Shown piece by piece: positions 10,846 to 22,051 of a stretch of 64,000 bases of DNA; position 1 is the first letter of the stretch, and the number at the start of each line of letters is the position of its first letter. Under the pieces are notes generated by a model. That model worked only from the letters and a program-made list of their open reading frames with translations. It searched no databases and was not told the DNA's origin. The translations under genes and the position numbers were made by a program. The DNA is from Zingiber officinale (taxonomy: Eukaryota > Streptophyta > Magnoliopsida > Zingiberales > Zingiberaceae). Where the stretch lies: positions 42,173,671 to 42,237,670 of the forward strand of contig NC_056002.1 of the NCBI RefSeq assembly GCF_018446385.1, read 5' to 3'.

Positions 10846-13236
10846 TGTTGGTTGCTACTCGGAAAACCTATAGGTTCCATTGTACAAAAATTTTGTACAA
10901 AAGTCTGAACCTTTTCCTAGCTACCATGTGTTCTTTTAAATTAAATTTTGGATCGCCTGCGGAACTTAACACGTTTGATCCAAAACTTAATCTATTTGTT
11001 CTTTTAGGTTTTGACTTGGATCTCCTGCGGAACTTAACACGTTCGACCCAAGTCTCCTTAAGTTATTAATTCCATTAAATATTAATTTCCATAATTGGTT
11101 CCCAGTACTGACGTGGCGAGGCACATGGCCTTCTTGGATATGGGAGCAACCACCACCGACTAGACAAAACCTTTTATAGAAAGCTAATATTTAATTTCCT
11201 AAAATAACTTTAGGTTAACCAAAGAGAACAATCAAATCACAAGGAAAAGAAAAAACAAAAGAACACAGCATCGAAAAACATATTCGAAATTCTAGAACGT
11301 AAGCCTCTTGTATTTGGTATTATTTCCATAAATAACTAGCATGATGCGGAAAGAAAAATTACTAGTTATACCTTGTAGAAAAACCTCTTGATCTTCTACC
11401 GTATTCCTCTTCTAACCTCGAACGTTGTGTGGGCAACGATCTTCCGAGATGAGAAACCACCAACCACCTTCTCCTCCAAGCAAGGTTCGGCCACAAAGGA
11501 AAAACTTCACCAAGGAGGAAAACCAAAATACTAACCAAGCTCCAAGAGATGCTAGCTTTCTCTCCTTCTTCTTCTTCTTCTCCGAGTAGTATCCGGCCAC
11601 CACAAGAGCTCCAATGGAAGAGAAGGGTTCGGCCACCACAAGAGGAAGAGAGGGAGAGGATGGCCGGCCACACCAAGGAACAAAAGAGGGAGAGAAATAA
11701 TAGATGTTGTATCTCATGAAGGCACCCTCACCCCTTCTTTTATATTCCTTGGCCTAGGCAAATTAGGAAATTTAATTACAATAAAATTTCCTTAATTTTC
11801 CTTGACATGAATTAATTGAGAAAAATAAAATAAAATTTCCCAATCAACTTGTGATGGCCGGCCACAATCAAAAGAGCAAATTAGGAGAGTTTCAATCAAC
11901 AAATTAAAACTTCCTAATTTGTTTCCGGAAATTTTAAAAAATAAAATTTCTCTTTAAAAATCTCTTCATGGTTAATAAAAGGAAATTTCTATAATTTTAA
12001 TTTTATTATCATGTGAATAATTTTAAAGAGAAAATAAAATATCTCACCAATCTACAAATAAGGAAAGAGATCTAATCTCTTTCTTTAATCTTTTGTAGAT
12101 CTTTTATAAGAGAGATATTTTAATTTAAATTCTCTTTAATAAATTATTTCTTCCACATAATAAAAATTAAAATTAAAATTCCTTTTTAATTTAATTTGGC
12201 CGGCCCCCACTAGCTTGGGTTCAAGCTAGGGCCGGCCACCCAAATTCATACCTAGGCCGGCCCTAGCTTGTTTCCAAGCTAGCTTGGCCGGCCCCTATTG
12301 GGTGGGAATAGAAGGTGGGTATAGGTGGGTATAGAACTCTACAAATAAGAGGCTACGATAGGGACCGAGAGGAGGAATTGGTTTTGGTCTCCCGATAAAA
12401 TTAAGCATCCCGTGTTCGCCCCGAACACACAACTTAATTTTATCAATGATAATTCATTCCACTAGAGAACTATCATTGAACTACCGCACCAATCCCAAAT
12501 TACATTTTTGGGCTCCTTCTTATTATGAGTGTGTTAGTCTCCCTGTGTTTAAGATATCGAATGCCCACTAATTAAGTGAGTTACTGACAACTCATTTAAT
12601 TAATATCTTAGTCCAAGAGTAGTACCACTCAACCTTATCGTCATGTCGGACTAAGTCCACCTGCAGGGTTTAACATGACAATCCTTATGAGCTCCTCTTG
12701 GGGACATTATCAACCTAGTATCTCTAGGACACAGTTTCCTTCTATAATCAACAACACACACTATAAGTGATACCATTTCCCAACTTATCGGGCTTATTGA
12801 TTCATCGAACTAAATCTCACCCATTGATAAATTAAAGAAATAAATATCAAATATATGTGCTTGTTATTATATTAGGATTAAGAGCACACACTTCCATAAT
12901 AACTGAGGTTTCTTTATAAAATCAGTATAAAAGAAACGACCTCAAATGGTCCTACTCAATACACTCTAAGTGTACTAGTGTAATTATACAGTCAAGATAA
13001 ACTGATACCTAATTACACTACGACCTTCTAATGGTTTGTTCCTTTCCATTTTGGTCGTGAGTTACTGTTTATAATTTATAAGGTACTGATAACATTATCT
13101 TCTGCATATGACACCACATGGTATATTATCTACAATATAAATTAATTGAACAACTACAAACAAATGTAGACAATTTGACCAAATGTGATTCTTTATTCAT
13201 AATAAATGTTTAAAAAGCTTAGTATATATCTCAACA
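10846..13236 (-). repeat. 3' LTR of the long-LTR Copia element
   Basis: 2391 bp, TG..CA. It matches 18215-20585 almost throughout, with a few small indels (for example extra bases near 12230, 12410 and 12660). TATATAAAAG-type promoter sequence lies on the minus strand at 11738-11745. The end at 13215-13236 differs from the other LTR, which has an additional GCTTTCAGTATACAC segment. The ORFs at 11362-11717 are LTR sequence read in frame, not genes. Confidence 0.9.
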
Positions 13237-13244
13237 ATCTCCCA

Positions 13245-15406
13245 CTTATACTAATGACTAATCGCCATATCTTCTACCATACATCCGATTCCATTTCCTC
13301 CACATGCCGATCGAAAGCTTTGCGGAAGGGCCTTAGTGAAAGGATCTGCCAGGTTATCCGCTGATGCAATCTTGGCGATGACAACTTCTCCTCGCTTCAC
13401 GATATCTCGTACTTGCACTCTATATGTTTACTTGCCTTATGAGCTCGTGGTTCCTTCGAGTTTGCAATCGCCGCTATTATCACAATAAATTGTGATGATT
13501 TTGCAAACCAGAATCACATCTAAGTCCATTAGAAATTTCCTGAGCCATACTGCTGCCACATACTCGACTTCCATGGTTGAGTCCGAAACGCATTTCGCTT
13601 AACACTCCTCCATGAAATGGCTCCACCTCCTAAAGTAAACACATAGCGATGTAGACTTGTTATCCCTAACACACGATGTAGACTTCATTATCCCTATCGA
13701 TTGGAAATGCAATCGTGTAACCCACAAGGCGGATCGTGCTTGGTAAACTAGCATATAATCTCTAGTCCTTCTCGTGTACTTCAATATATGCTTTACCCGA
13801 TCAATGTCCTTGTCGAGGTTACTCGATATCGACCATGCCGGCAAAACAAATATCGGTCTCGTCATAGCATTGCATACATTAGGCTTCCCTCCAAGCATAA
13901 GGAACTGATTTCATGTCCTCTATCTCTTTCGACGTCTTTGGAGACATCTCTTTAGATAGAGCTACCCCATGTCTAAAAGGTAAGAAACCTTTCTTGGAAT
14001 TCTGCATGCTAAAACGAGCAAAGATTGTATCTATATATGAAGCTTGGGACAGACACAACATTCTTTTCTTACGATCCCTTATAACTTTGATCCCAAGAAT
14101 GTGTGCACAATCTCCTAAGTCCTTCATATCAAATTGTTTGGACAACCATACCCTTACGTCAGATAATACCTTGACATTGTTGCCAATTAACAAAATATCA
14201 TCTACGTATAGTACAAGAAATACCACCACGTTTCCGTTACACTTCTTATATACACAAGACTCATCCGGACTTTGAATAAATCCATATGACTGGATTACTT
14301 CATTAAACCGGATGTTCCAAGATCTTGAAGCTTGCTTCAGTCTATAAATGGACCGATTGAGCTTGCACACTAGATGCTCTTTGCCTTTTTCAATGAACCC
14401 TTCCGGTTGCTTCATATCGATGTTCTCTTCAAGACTTCCATTAAGGAAAGCTGTCTTGACATCCATTTGCCAAATCTCATAATCCATATGAGCGGCAATG
14501 GATAAGAGTATCCGGATAGACTTAAGCATGGCGGTGAAAAGGTTTCCTCATAATCGATTCCCTCTTTCTGAGTGTACCCTTTTGCAACAAGCCTAGCTTT
14601 GAAGGTTTCTACCTTCCCGTCTGTCCCTCTTTTCCTTTTGTAGATCCACTTACATCCAACGGCTTTTACACCATCAGGTGGTTCTACAAGCTCCCAGACC
14701 TTATTAGAGTACATAGACTCTATTTGAATTCATCGCCTTTTGCCAAGATCTTTGTATCTTGGAGTGCTTAATCATATGTCGGGATCAGTTCATGTTTACA
14801 GGATCAAATCGAAGACTCTCCCAAAACATGAATCTTTCAGGTTGCCTTACAACCCACTACGACGAGGCACTATCTGTGGTTGTGTATCATGTGACACGTG
14901 TTGCGGTCTCTTGTGGTACTTCATCTTGTCCTGTTGGTACTAAATGTCCTCTCTAAGTTCTTCTAAAACAACTTTACTTCGGGCTTGTGATCCATTATAT
15001 AGTCTTCTTTTAAAAGCGGGCATTGGTGCTAACAATGACCTTCCGGTCTTAGGACTATAAAATAAACCACCTTTCGTTCCTTTGGGATATCCTACAAACA
15101 CGCTAACTTCTATACGGGATTCTAACTTATCAGCATCTGGTTTCACTACCCCAAATCCGAATATGTCTTAGAGCGGGCTTTCGCCCATTCCACAATTCTA
15201 TGGGAGTAGAAGAAACTGATTTAGAAGGTACTAAGTTCGGAACATACACTGCTGTTTCCAGAGCATATCCCCAAACGAATTTGGTAATTCGAATAACTCA
15301 TCATTGATCTAACCATCTCCATAAGAGTCCTATTCCTTCGTTACACCATCTTGGGGTGTTCCAGTGCGGACAATTGGGATTGAATCCGGCCTTCGATAAG
15401 TAATTC
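13245..15406 (-). pseudogene. Broken Copia integrase-reverse transcriptase-RNase H
   Basis: Remains of pol in several frames. 15146-14940 is from the integrase-RT linker (VFVGYPKGTKGGLFYSPK). 14714-14530 is the start of RT ([20 protein letters not shown], then [24 protein letters not shown]). 14529-13879 is RT core with DVKTAFLNG and the catalytic YVDD. RNase H traces follow toward 13300, including a readable ASADNLADP segment. Frameshifts, stops and deletions separate the parts, and the integrase core between 15146 and 15407 is much shortened. It cannot encode a working polymerase. Confidence 0.85.
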
Positions 15407-17119
15407 CTAAACTCTCCTAAGAGGTATTCGCCACCACGATCGTGGTAGTGTCTTGATACTTTTACCTAGTCGTTTCTCCACATCAGCCTTGTATTCTTTG
15501 AACTTATCAAAGCACTCGGACTTGCGGCGCATTAGGTAAATGTATCCATATCTTGAATAATCGTCTATGAAAGAGACAAAATATTCAAAACCTCCTCTTG
15601 CCTGGACAGACATAGGACCACACAAATCAGAATGAACCAATTCTAACACTTCTTTGGCTCTATACCCCTTGGCCTTGAACGACCTCTTGGTCATTTTACC
15701 TTCCAGGCAAGATTCGCAAGTTGGAAAATTTTCCAACTCAAATGAACTCAAAAGTCCATCGGCTATAAGCCTCTGAATCCTACTTAAGTTAATATGACCA
15801 AGCCTTAGATGCCAAAGATATGCTTGGTTCATTTCCGAAGGTTCTTTTCTCTTATTAGAGTTAGAAGATGAGTTATAAATTTTCATGTTTTGCTTTGTGG
15901 AAGAAATTGAATTTAAAGTATACAAATTGCCAACTAATGCACCAGAACAGATAATCACTTTATTTCTTTTAATAACTACATCGTTACTGAAAGAAACTGA
16001 ATATCTATCTAAAAACAGTTTAGAAACTGAAATTAAATTCTTTCTAAAACTGGGTACATAAAGACAATTTCTTAAAATCAAATTTCTATTTCTACTAAAA
16101 GATAAGTAGACGTCTCCCACTGCAACAGCTGCCACCTTAGTAGCATTGCCCATGTAGATGGTAATTTCTCCTTCAGATAGTCGTCGGGTTTCCTGGAACC
16201 CCTGCAAGGAATTGCAGACATGATCAGTGGCTCCCGTATCTACACACCAGGTGCTGGTAGATAACACCGCTAAACATGTTTCAACAACTAGAGTATGAGA
16301 TATACCTTTGTTTTGGTTCCTACGAGGACAGTCCGCCTTCCAATGTCCTGCCTGCTTACAGATGAAGCACTTGCCCTTCGGCTTCTTCATTCCAGCTTTA
16401 GATCCTGTACTCTGAGATTTATTCACTTTCTTTGCTGAACCAGCTTGTTTCTTCTTCTTTCCTTTCGGTTTAGAAGTAGAACCATTTTCAGCATAGTGAA
16501 TTTGAGCATTGTGACAAAATAATCCTTCTGCTGCTTGAAGTTCTGTCAGTAGTTCCGCTAATGAATAAACCCTCTTATTCATATTATAGTTCAGGCGGAA
16601 CTGCTCAAAACTTCTAGGTAGCGTTTGGAGGATCATATCGATCTGGGTTTCCCCATCAATTTCTCCTCCAAGGATCTGTATCTCGTTCAGATAAGCCATC
16701 ATCTTTAGGATATGATCCCTTACAGGAGTACCCTCTTGCATGGTGGCTGTCATTATCTTTCTCATGGCTTCTTGCCTAGAAGCCCTATCCTGATGACCAA
16801 AGAGTTCCTTGAGATTGTTCATAATATCATAGGTTGTTGGTAAATCTTGATGCTGATGTTGCAATACATTTGACATTGAAGCCAAAATGTAACACCGCGC
16901 CATCTCATCTGCTTTTACCCATTTCCTATGATATTCAATCTCCTCTTGGGTAGATTCACCAGTAGGTGCATCAGGGCATTGCTCAGTCAGTACAAATTTA
17001 TAGCTTTCAGCAGTAAGAACAATGTCCAGGTTTCTTTTCCAATCTATGTAGTTTGGTCCAGTAAGTCTATTCTGTTGAAGTATGATGGACAGTGGGTTGA
17101 AAGACATCCTAAGAATCAC
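15407..17119 (-). CDS. Copia gag-protease-integrase N-terminal part (truncated polyprotein)
   Basis: 570-residue open frame. The more likely start is the second methionine (MSFNPLS, residue 5). Residues 10-205 form the Copia gag domain (LTGPNYIDWKRNLDIVL near the start). A zinc knuckle follows at 251-264 (C251, C254, H259, C264), then an aspartic protease with D294-T-G-A, a GAG-pre-integrase domain around 435-485 (HLRLGH..C..C), and the start of the integrase core (HSDLCGPM, FIDDYSRYGY). It ends at a frameshift inside the integrase, so this is the front half of a once continuous gag-pol. The lineage looks Tork/Angela-like from the gag, but that is an impression. Confidence 0.85.
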   Translation of the reverse strand: MILRMSFNPLSIILQQNRLTGPNYIDWKRNLDIVLTAESYKFVLTEQCPDAPTGESTQEEIEYHRKWVKADEMARCYILASMSNVLQHQHQDLPTTYDIMNNLKELFGHQDRASRQEAMRKIMTATMQEGTPVRDHILKMMAYLNEIQILGGEIDGETQIDMILQTLPRSFEQFRLNYNMNKRVYSLAELLTELQAAEGLFCHNAQIHYAENGSTSKPKGKKKKQAGSAKKVNKSQSTGSKAGMKKPKGKCFICKQAGHWKADCPRRNQNKGISHTLVVETCLAVLSTSTWCVDTGATDHVCNSLQGFQETRRLSEGEITIYMGNATKVAAVAVGDVYLSFSRNRNLILRNCLYVPSFRKNLISVSKLFLDRYSVSFSNDVVIKRNKVIICSGALVGNLYTLNSISSTKQNMKIYNSSSNSNKRKEPSEMNQAYLWHLRLGHINLSRIQRLIADGLLSSFELENFPTCESCLEGKMTKRSFKAKGYRAKEVLELVHSDLCGPMSVQARGGFEYFVSFIDDYSRYGYIYLMRRKSECFDKFKEYKADVEKRLGKSIKTLPRSWWRIPLRRV

Positions 17120-18214
17120 AAATAACTTTTGGTCAGAACTCTAAATTTAGAATAATATTGATTCCTCAGACAATACTATTTTAAATTAACCAACACCTCA
17201 AAACACCATGAATTTTGTATGCCACGTTAGTGTGGACGTATACAAATTCAACATTTGTAAAAGGAGGATTTTATCCCATTTTATTATCTTGTCAACCTAA
17301 CTTTTTGACAAATAAAATTAATAGTTGGTGTCTTTTGGTCACACAAATAATAGCAGTGACTCCGATGGGGAGGATACTATTAGATGTGTCTAAGTGTATA
17401 CCATTACTTGACACTAAGTTCATTAATAAGATTATGCCCCTTCCGTTGGGGAAGATCACACGCTCTTAATTAAATTCCTATAGTCATCCAAAAATGGAAG
17501 TCTGTTCTAGTGATCCACAAACAAGCTCATCCGTTATGGAGGAAGGCACTCAGAGCCAACGCGCAAGCTTGTTTGCATCACTTACAAACCAGTAATGGAG
17601 ACCATGGGATTTATTTAAAAATCCCTCTCCCACTTAGTTATTTATAAATGAGGAATTTTAATTATGCTAGCCTACTAAAACTTGTAAACTAACATGCACA
17701 CACAGCATAATATAAAAGCAATAAATAGAAAATTTAATTTTCAACTATTATGGCTTTTATCACTTATTGTCCTCCATGTGTTGTCATCCCAAGCTGCTGC
17801 CATATTTGGCCACCGCCACCGGATCTAGCTGTCGCATCTTAGTTCCGCTGCGCCTCTGGTCCTTAGAAGGTTCCACGCTTTGCAAGATTCGATCCACTAC
17901 ATAAATAGAATTTTACATTTTGATCCTATATTCCATAAAAGGAATGTACATGTATCTAGATCAAAAATAAAATTCTAATAAAACTAAATACAGCTCCTGC
18001 TGTATTTTAATACAATCATGCACACACAGATAAATGCCCTTGACATGTCCAAGGGTCCAATCACACACATAATAACTAAAAGCCATAATAGTTGGATCAT
18101 GCATCCACAAAGTTAGCACATCCTACTATTAACCTGCCTAAATTATGTATGACATGTGCATAATTAAACTAAATACCAAATACACAGAGGTAAAACCCTA
18201 GCTCCGATACCAAT
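17120..18214 (-). other. Untranslated leader of the long-LTR Copia element
   Basis: About 1.1 kb between gag and the 5' LTR. It has no open frame beyond a chance one at 17215-17469. It contains the primer-binding site (complement of 18201-18212, TGGTATCGGAGC) two bases from the LTR. Confidence 0.8.
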
Positions 18215-20585
18215 TGTTGGTTGCTACTCGGAAAACCTATAGGTTCCATTGTACAAAAATTTTGTACAAAGGTCTGAACCTTTTCCTAGCTACCATGTGT
18301 TCTTTTAAATTAAATTTTGGATCGCCTGCGGAACTTAACACGTTTGATCCAAAACTTAATCTATTTGTTCTTTTAGGTTTTGACTTGGATCTCCTGCGGA
18401 ACTTAACACGTTCGACCCAAGTCTCCTTAAGTTATTAATTCCATTAAATATTAATTTCCATAATTGGTTCCCGATACGTGGCGAGGCACATGACCTTCTT
18501 GGATATGGGAGCAACCACCACCGACTAGACAAAACCTCTTATAGAAAGCTAATATTTAATTTCCTAAAATAACTTTAGGTTAACCAAAGAGAACAATCAA
18601 ATCACAAGGAAAAGAAAAAACAAAAGAACACAACTTCGAAAAATATATTCGAAATTCTAGAACGTAAGCCTCTTGTATTTGGTATTATTTCCATAAATAA
18701 CTAGCATGATGCGGAAAGAAAAATTACTAGTTATACCTTGTAGAAAAACCTCTTGATCTTCTACCGTATTCCTCTTCTAACCTCGAACGTTGTGTGGGCA
18801 ACGATCTTCCGAGATGAGAAACCACCAACCACCTTCTTCTCCTCCAAGCAAGGTTCGGCCACAAAGGAAAAACTTCACCAAGGAGGAAAACCAAAATACT
18901 AACCAAGCTCCAAGAGATGCTAGCTTTCTCTCCTTCTTCTTCTTCTTCTCCGAGTAGTATCCGGCCACCACAAGAGCTCCAATGGAAGAGAAGGGTTCGG
19001 CCACCACAAGAGGAAGAGAGGGAGAGGATGGCCGGCCACACCAAGGAACAAAAGAGGGAGAGAAATAATAGATGTTGTATCTCATGAAGGCACCCTCACC
19101 CCTTCTTTTATATTCCTTGGCCTAGGCAAATTAGGAAATTTAATTACAATAAAATTTCCTTAATTTTCCTTGACATGAATTAATTGAGAAAAATAAAATA
19201 AAATTTCCCAATCAACTTGTGATGGCCGGCCACAATCAAAAGAGCAAATTAGGAGAGTTTCAATCAACAAATTAAAACTTCCTAATTTGTTTCCGGAAAT
19301 TTTAAAAAATAAAATTTCTCTTTAAAAATCTCTTCATGGTTAATAAAAGGAAATTTCTATAATTTTAATTTTATTATCATGTGAATAATTTTAAAGAGAA
19401 AATAAAATATCTCACCAATCTACAAATAAGGAAAGAGATCTAATCTCTTTCTTTAATCTTTTGTAGATCTTTTATAAGAGAGATATTTTAATTTAAATTC
19501 TCTTTAATAAATTATTTCTTCCACATAATAAAAATTAAAATTAAAATTCCTTTTTAATTTAATTTGGCCGGCCCCCACTAGCTTGGGTTCAAGCAAATTC
19601 ATACCTAGGCCGGCCCTAGCTTGTTTCCAAGCTAGCTTGGCCTACCCCTATTGGGTGGGAATAGAAGGTGGGTATAGGTGGGTATAGAACTCTACAAATA
19701 AGAGGCTACAATAGGGACCGAGAGGAGGAATTGGTTTTGGTCTCCCGATAAAATTAAGCCCCGAACACACAACTTAATTTTATCAATGATAATTCATTCC
19801 ACTAGAGAACTATCATTGAACTACCGCACCAATCCCAAATTACATTTTTGGGCTCCTTCTTATTATGAGTGTGTTAGTCTCCCTGTGTTTAAGATATCGA
19901 ATGTCCACTAATTAAGTGAGTTAACGACAACTCATTTAATTAATATCTTAGTCCAAGAGTAGTACCACTCAACCTTATCGTCATGTCGGACTAAGTCCAC
20001 TGGTTTAACATGACAATCCTTATGAGCTCCTCTTGGGGACATTCTCAACCTAGTATCTCTAGGACACAGTTTCCTTCTATAATCAACAACACACACTATA
20101 AGTGATACCATTTCCCAACTTATCGGGCTTATTGATTCATCGAACTAAATCTCACCCATTGATAAATTAAAGAAATAAATATCAAATATATGTCCTTGTT
20201 ATTATATTAGGATTAAGAGCACACATTTCCATAATAACCGAGGTCTTTGTTTCTTTATAAAATCAGTATAAAAGAAACGACCTCAAATGGTCCTACTCAA
20301 TACACTCTAAGTGTACTAGTGTAATTATACAGTCAAGATAAACTGATACCTAATTACACTACGACCTTCTAATGGTTTGTTCCTTTCCATTTTGGTCGTG
20401 AGCTACTGTTTATAATTTATAAGGTACTGATAACATTATCTTCTGCATATAACACCACATGCTATGTTATCTACAATATAAATTAATTGAACAACTACAA
20501 ACAAATGTAGACAATTTGACCAAATGTGATTCTTTATTCATAATGAATGTTTACAAAGCTTAGGCTTTCAGTATACACTCCAACA
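18215..20585 (-). repeat. 5' LTR of the long-LTR Copia element
   Basis: 2371 bp. On the minus strand it begins TGTTGGAGTGTATACTG, the same start as the related LTR at 61782, so this end is the ancestral form. It contains GGCCGGCC-type palindromes near 19220 and 19565 that recur in all copies of this family. Confidence 0.9.
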
Positions 20586-21343
20586 ATAACAAATGTACTT
20601 TTGAAAGAGTTGAAAGTGGATGATTATGACTTTCCATGAAGTTAGTGACAACTCAATTATGCCCAGTTTGTTCCTTGATAAGTTAAATCTTTGACTTACA
20701 ATCAGTTCTAACTTTGTCACGTGCTCTTTCCTTTGTCCGTTGATCACCTTTTGCATGTTTATTTCACTGCATTTGATCTATATGACATTCTTTAAAGCAT
20801 GCAATTTTTTTCTAAATAATTTTATTTGTCATCTTATTTTTCTTGCTATTACTTATCCTTGCACTAAATCTAACTTCTCGTACACATTAGTTATAGAACG
20901 GAAATATCTTTTTTAGTTATGAGAATTTTATTCTAATTTTTTGCTTTCGATTATTTACAACTTGGGAAATGTATAGTTCATCATCATTATCATTTTCTTT
21001 CATTACTGAAGAATGTCAAAATTCAGATGAAGTGAAGTTTTACATATCACCATATAGCTAAAAAAATATCCTAATTTAAATAGACATAAAAGAGATAAAT
21101 CAATCTTGCATAGAGTATAAACCATAGATTAACACACACATATATATATATATAAATTTTAACCTAGGCCACTAATTTGGGCGACGCCCGTGAACTGCTG
21201 GTAGAATGAGCTAAATACTGAATTTTTAAGCTCTCAGTTATTTAAATAAGTTTTTATCTTTACAATTTAGGGGTTTAATTATAGTATTAAGCATAAAAAA
21301 AATTTCAAATTGAAAAAAAAAATTGAATGTGCATGGGTACATA
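20586..21343. other. AT-rich stretch, nothing recognised
   Basis: No coding region, element terminus or strong repeat seen. Confidence 0.4.
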
Positions 21344-21352
21344 GGATATGAA

Positions 21353-21355
<3 letters not shown>

Positions 21356-21397
<42 letters not shown>
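21356..21397. repeat. (TA)n microsatellite
   Basis: About 21 uninterrupted TA dinucleotides, directly left of the hairpin-ended MITE. Confidence 0.95.
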
Positions 21398-21401
<4 letters not shown>

Positions 21402-21403
21402 CT

Positions 21404-21847
21404 TGATACTGTGCGCGACGTGCACAGTGCGCCACTGTGCGCGTCGCGCACAGTATCAGCGTTTTTTTTTTTTGTTTTTTTTTTTATTTTTTTTAATTTT
21501 TAAATTAAAAAATGATTAAAAAATTTCTTTACGATTTTATTTATAGGGTTCAGGCTTTGGGTATAGTGTTAAAGCGTTTTTTTTTTAGATTTTACCTATA
21601 GGTTTTAGATCTTCTAATTAGGTTATAGTGTTTGGTTTAAAAATAAAAAATAAAATAAAATTAATTTAAGTATTTATTGAGTATTGTAATGTGTTTAAGG
21701 GATATACCTATATATTAAATTTTAAATAAGGAAATGTTGAATTTTTAAAATTCAAAAAACAAAAAAAAATAAAAAAAAAAACAAAAAAAGCGCTGATACT
21801 GTGCGCGACGCGCACAGTCGTGCACTGTGCGGTCGCACACAGTATCA
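21404..21847. mobile_element. Hairpin-ended MITE-like element (GATACTGTGCGCG ends)
   Basis: A 444-bp unit whose two ends (21404-21458 and 21794-21847) are inverted copies of each other and each is itself a palindrome (TGATACTGTGCGCGACG..to..CGTCGCGCACAGTATCA). The AT-rich middle contains T-run / A-run complementary stretches (21460-21500, 21760-21788). It has no coding capacity. Ends that fold on themselves and on each other are typical of foldback-type MITEs. It lies between two TA microsatellites; I could not identify a target duplication. Confidence 0.65.
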
Positions 21848-21991
21848 AAATCAAGAAAATTTTCTATAGGGCAAAAGGATAAATTAAAAAATAATTATAA
21901 CGAAAAGTCTATCAGTCTTAGTAGATTAATCATACATTAAAAAAAATATTCATTATCATCATTCTGGAGACGATAAAGTTTTTTCAATTTT

Positions 21992-21993
<2 letters not shown>

Positions 21994-22047
<54 letters not shown>
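21994..22047. repeat. (TA)n microsatellite
   Basis: About 27 TA dinucleotides immediately left of the large foldback element. Confidence 0.95.
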
Positions 22048-22050
<3 letters not shown>

Positions 22051-22051
22051 T

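Larger units (their letters stand above)
10846..20585 (-). mobile_element. Copia LTR retrotransposon with 2.4-kb LTRs, defective
   Basis: A 9.7-kb element, LTRs at 10846-13236 and 18215-20585. On the minus strand the order is 5' LTR, primer-binding site (TGGTATCGGAGC, complement of 18201-18212), gag, protease, integrase, reverse transcriptase, RNase H, purine tract (AAGTGGGAGAT, complement of 13237-13247) and 3' LTR. This is the Ty1/Copia order. Coding capacity is destroyed downstream of the integrase start. The flanking 5-mers (AGCAT at 10841-10845, ATAAC at 20586-20590) do not match, and the two LTRs differ at the end next to the purine tract, so the element may be recombinant. Confidence 0.9.

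Noticed and set aside
10846..20585. Reading the two Copia copies of 10846-13236 and 18215-20585 as a tandem segmental duplication
   Set aside because: The primer-binding site and purine tract lie exactly at their inner edges with gag-pol between, so they are LTRs of one element.
21356..22047. TA tracts as a replication origin or matrix attachment site
   Set aside because: Plain microsatellites next to MITEs; the sequence gives no further support.
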